A stretch of 64,000 bases of DNA from JAKQHY01 sp034429475 (lineage in GTDB: Bacteria > Chloroflexota > Anaerolineae > B4-G1 > SLSP01): contig DAOUGD010000126.1 of assembly GCA_034429475.1 (NCBI GenBank), positions 124,001 to 188,000 on the forward strand, in the 5' to 3' direction. Position numbers and translations under genes: made by a program. Below the pieces are notes generated by a model. It was not told where the DNA came from, did not search any database, and saw nothing but the letters and a program-made list of their open reading frames with translations. Below, one piece after another: positions 61,654-64,000 of the stretch; positions within the stretch are counted from its first letter, which is position 1, and each line of letters begins with the position of its first letter.

Positions 61654-64000
61654 ATGGATGAAGTCAATCAGTCGTTAGAACTTTCCCCGGAAATCCTGTG
61701 CCGGCGGTGCGATCCGGCGCACTTTACCGATACTGCTGCTGAGACGTTGCCCGACATCCCCGACATTATTGGGCAGGAGCGGGCTGTAGAGGCGATCCGT
61801 TTTGGCCTGGATATCCGCAGCCCCGGCTTTAATCTCTTCGTGACGGGGCCGACGGGTACGGGGCGCCGTTCTATTTTACAACACCTGGTTGCTCAGCAGG
61901 CGGCCAAGGAGCTGACGCCGGGCGATTGGGTGTACGTAAATTATTTCACCGACTCGCGCGCGCCGCGAGCGATTTGCCTGCCGGCGCGCCAGGGGGTGCA
62001 GTTCCGCGACGATATGGAGCGTTTCACCGGCGCGATTGGGGAACGTTTGGTGCGCGCTTTCGAAACCGATCAGTATGCTGAGGCGCTGGATGCCCTGGAC
62101 CAAAAGTACCTGAAGATACAAAGTGAGGCCCTGTCGGGCGTCGAGATGGCCTGCCAGGAGTACGGGTTCAAGTTGATGCAGTCGGCTTCTGGGTTGTACG
62201 TTGCGCCCGTGCATGAGGGGGAAGTGCTGTCGGCCGAGGATTTTGACGCGCTGCCGGAGGAGGCGCGCAAGCGCATCGAGACGGATATGGAGATGTTGGA
62301 CGGCTTATTGGACACCGCCTTGCGGCGTCTGCGGGAGCATGAGCGCGCCGCGCAGGCCGAAATTGAGGCGCTGGATCGCAGTGTGGCCGATTTCACCATT
62401 CAACCGCTGCTTCAGGAATTGGAAGACAAATATGCAGCGCAACCGGAGGTTAAGGTATATCTGGCGGAGGTGCGGCAGGACATCGTGCAGCGCCTCGATC
62501 TGTTCCGCGATGGCGGGGGCGAAGCTGCGGAAGAGCGGGCTTCGTCGCTGGATGTGCCGCTGCCGCAGCGTTACCGCGTCAACCTGTTTGTGGATCATCG
62601 CCAGACGCAGGGGGCGCCGGTGATCATCGAAGAAATGCCGACGTATGAGAAGCTCTTTGGGCGCATTGAGTACGATATACGCCACGGCTCGACGATGACC
62701 GATCACACCCTGCTCCGCCCCGGCGCGCTGCACCTGGCGAACGGTGGATACTTGATTCTGGATGCGGAGGCGCTGTTTGAGTCGGCTCACATGTGGGCGG
62801 AGTTGAAGCGCGCCTTGTTGACCGACACGCTGCGCATTGAATCCCCTGACAGCCAGCAACTGGTCAGCATGGTGACGCCCAAACCGGAACCGATTCCCCT
62901 ACAAGTGAAGATTATTTTACAGGGCACGCCGGAAATTTACTACGCACTCTATGACTACGACGAAGATTTCGCCAAGTTGTTCAAAGTATTGGCTGAGTTC
63001 GAGCCGACCATGCCGCGCACGCCGGAGATCGAGCAGATCTACGGGCGTTTTGTGCGCGCACTGTGCGCGGAGGAAGGGCTACTGCCCTTCACGCCGGGGG
63101 CGCTGGCGCGGGTGGTGGACTTTGGCGCGTGGTTGGCCGACTATCAGGAACGGTTAAGCGCGCGCTTTGGTCCCATTGCCGACCTCGTGCGGGAGTCTGT
63201 GTATTGGGCGCGGCGCAGCGGGCAAGAATCCGTGCGGTATGAGGATGTGCTGCACGCACTGGCGCAACAGAAGCGCCGCGTCAGTCTGTCCGAGGACATC
63301 ATCCGCCGCGAGATTTTGGAGAACAGCCTGGTGGTGATGACGGAGGGGACGGCGGTTGGGCAGATTAACGGCCTGTCGGTCATCACGGCGGGGGGGTATA
63401 GCTACGGGCTGCCCATCCGGATCACGGCGCGCGCGTATGTAGGACGGGGCAACGTCCTGGACGTGCAGCGTGAGGTTCAGTTGGGCGGGCCGATCCACGG
63501 CAAAGGGGTTTTGTCGCTGGTGGGATATTTCGGCGGGCAGTATGGCACGGAACATTCGCTTTCGATGGAAGCCAGCCTGAGTTTTGAGCAGTTGTACGAC
63601 GAAATTGAGGGCGACAGCGCCTCTTCCGCCGAACTGTATGCCCTGATTTCCGCCGTCTCACAGGCGCCGCTACGTCAGGATTTGGCCGTCACCGGAGCGG
63701 TGGATCAGTTGGGGCGGGTGCTGGCGATTGGCGGAGTCAATGAAAAGATCGAGGGTTTCTTTGAAATTTGCCGCAGTCGGGGGTTCACCGGCACGCAGGG
63801 GGTGATCATTCCCGTTTCCAATCTGCGCAATTTGATGCTGAGAGAAGAGGTCGTTGAGGCCGTGCGGGCGGGGCACTTTCACGTCTACGCGGTCGCCACA
63901 GTAGACGAGGGACTATCCTTGCTGACGGGGGTGGTGGCCGGGGTGCGGGACGCCGAGGGGGTCTTCCCAGAAGGGTCCATTCATGCGGCGGCAGAGGCGC
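61654..64000 (+). CDS. Lon-like ATP-dependent protease, AAA_32 type (3' end outside window)
   Basis: The frame runs from ATG 61654 (GAGGCGAG ahead) to the window edge, 782 codons; the family is about 800 residues, so little is missing. IPDIIGQERAVEAIRFGLDI leads to Walker A FVTGPTGTGRRSILQHL, with Arg in place of the Lys of other AAA proteins, as is common in AAA_32 members. A coiled-coil insert (190-300) follows, then HLANGGYLILDAEALF (Walker B-like), LQVKIILQGTPEIYYAL (sensor 1 region), and the Lon protease domain from about residue 560 (INGLSVITAGGYSYGLPIRI). The catalytic dyad is Ser655 (EGDSASSAE) and Lys698 (GGVNEKIEG), 43 residues apart as in Lon. Cytosolic protein quality control is the expected role. 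Confidence 0.92.
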   Translation, partial: MDEVNQSLELSPEILCRRCDPAHFTDTAAETLPDIPDIIGQERAVEAIRFGLDIRSPGFNLFVTGPTGTGRRSILQHLVAQQAAKELTPGDWVYVNYFTDSRAPRAICLPARQGVQFRDDMERFTGAIGERLVRAFETDQYAEALDALDQKYLKIQSEALSGVEMACQEYGFKLMQSASGLYVAPVHEGEVLSAEDFDALPEEARKRIETDMEMLDGLLDTALRRLREHERAAQAEIEALDRSVADFTIQPLLQELEDKYAAQPEVKVYLAEVRQDIVQRLDLFRDGGGEAAEERASSLDVPLPQRYRVNLFVDHRQTQGAPVIIEEMPTYEKLFGRIEYDIRHGSTMTDHTLLRPGALHLANGGYLILDAEALFESAHMWAELKRALLTDTLRIESPDSQQLVSMVTPKPEPIPLQVKIILQGTPEIYYALYDYDEDFAKLFKVLAEFEPTMPRTPEIEQIYGRFVRALCAEEGLLPFTPGALARVVDFGAWLADYQERLSARFGPIADLVRESVYWARRSGQESVRYEDVLHALAQQKRRVSLSEDIIRREILENSLVVMTEGTAVGQINGLSVITAGGYSYGLPIRITARAYVGRGNVLDVQREVQLGGPIHGKGVLSLVGYFGGQYGTEHSLSMEASLSFEQLYDEIEGDSASSAELYALISAVSQAPLRQDLAVTGAVDQLGRVLAIGGVNEKIEGFFEICRSRGFTGTQGVIIPVSNLRNLMLREEVVEAVRAGHFHVYAVATVDEGLSLLTGVVAGVRDAEGVFPEGSIHAAAEA

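Noticed and set aside
61875..61900. Loss of the Walker A lysine in the Lon-like protease as a defect
   Set aside because: GxxGxGR is usual in AAA_32-type proteins, so this is a family trait and not a mutation.

Overview
The window reads as a chromosomal piece of a fairly GC-rich bacterium, most likely a member of the Chloroflexota (Anaerolineae-like). This is an inference from the style of the multi-GAF sensors, the PHP-fused PolX, the VanW/YoaR-type wall protein and the AAA_32-type Lon-like protease; there is no rRNA gene to confirm it. Translation starts mostly follow clear AGGAGG-type sites, but two genes (51306-52367 and 58784-60286) look leaderless.

Bases 1-50828 hold one continuous, same-strand run of 22 genes. 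Most junctions overlap by 4-11 bases (ATGA-type coupling) or are under about 50 bases. Seventeen encode sensor proteins built to one plan: a variable N-terminal input, usually one GAF domain, a shortened second GAF-like domain, and a common C-terminal tail of about 55-70 residues that looks like the beginning of another GAF domain and then stops. The inputs are periplasmic Cache + HAMP (six), a six-helix membrane module (eight), a LacI-type sugar-binding domain without HTH (two), and a soluble PAS array with an RsbRD-like head (one). None of the 17 has a kinase, cyclase, phosphatase or DNA-binding domain. Four solute-binding proteins, with no ABC permease or ATPase in the window, each sit directly upstream of a Cache/HAMP sensor. 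The run ends in a roughly 2370-residue hybrid histidine kinase with PAS, about nine GAF-type domains, HisKA, HATPase and two receivers. The simplest reading is a many-to-one signalling array: many kinase-less sensors assemble through GAF/coiled-coil and tail contacts and feed one kinase. This is the candidate undescribed system here.

Bases 50829-54600 hold a 7Fe-type ferredoxin with its own promoter, a bidirectional terminator, a PHP-domain phosphoesterase on the minus strand, and a PolX-family protein whose polymerase active site and first PHP histidine are altered. Bases 54600-57500 hold a ROK-family sugar kinase and a VanW-family wall protein. Bases 57560-60286 hold an unrecognised two-helix membrane protein (minus) and an O-antigen ligase/polymerase-type membrane protein. 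The window closes with dnaN (sliding clamp) and a Lon-like AAA_32 protease cut by the right edge.

Intergenic repeats are of several types: a nested palindrome and a hairpin flanked by direct repeats (20992-21375), a related hairpin (57399-57453), and an AT-rich 'aattcgcaattcataattcg' family (12941 and 60261). No tRNA, rRNA, CRISPR array or transposase gene was seen.
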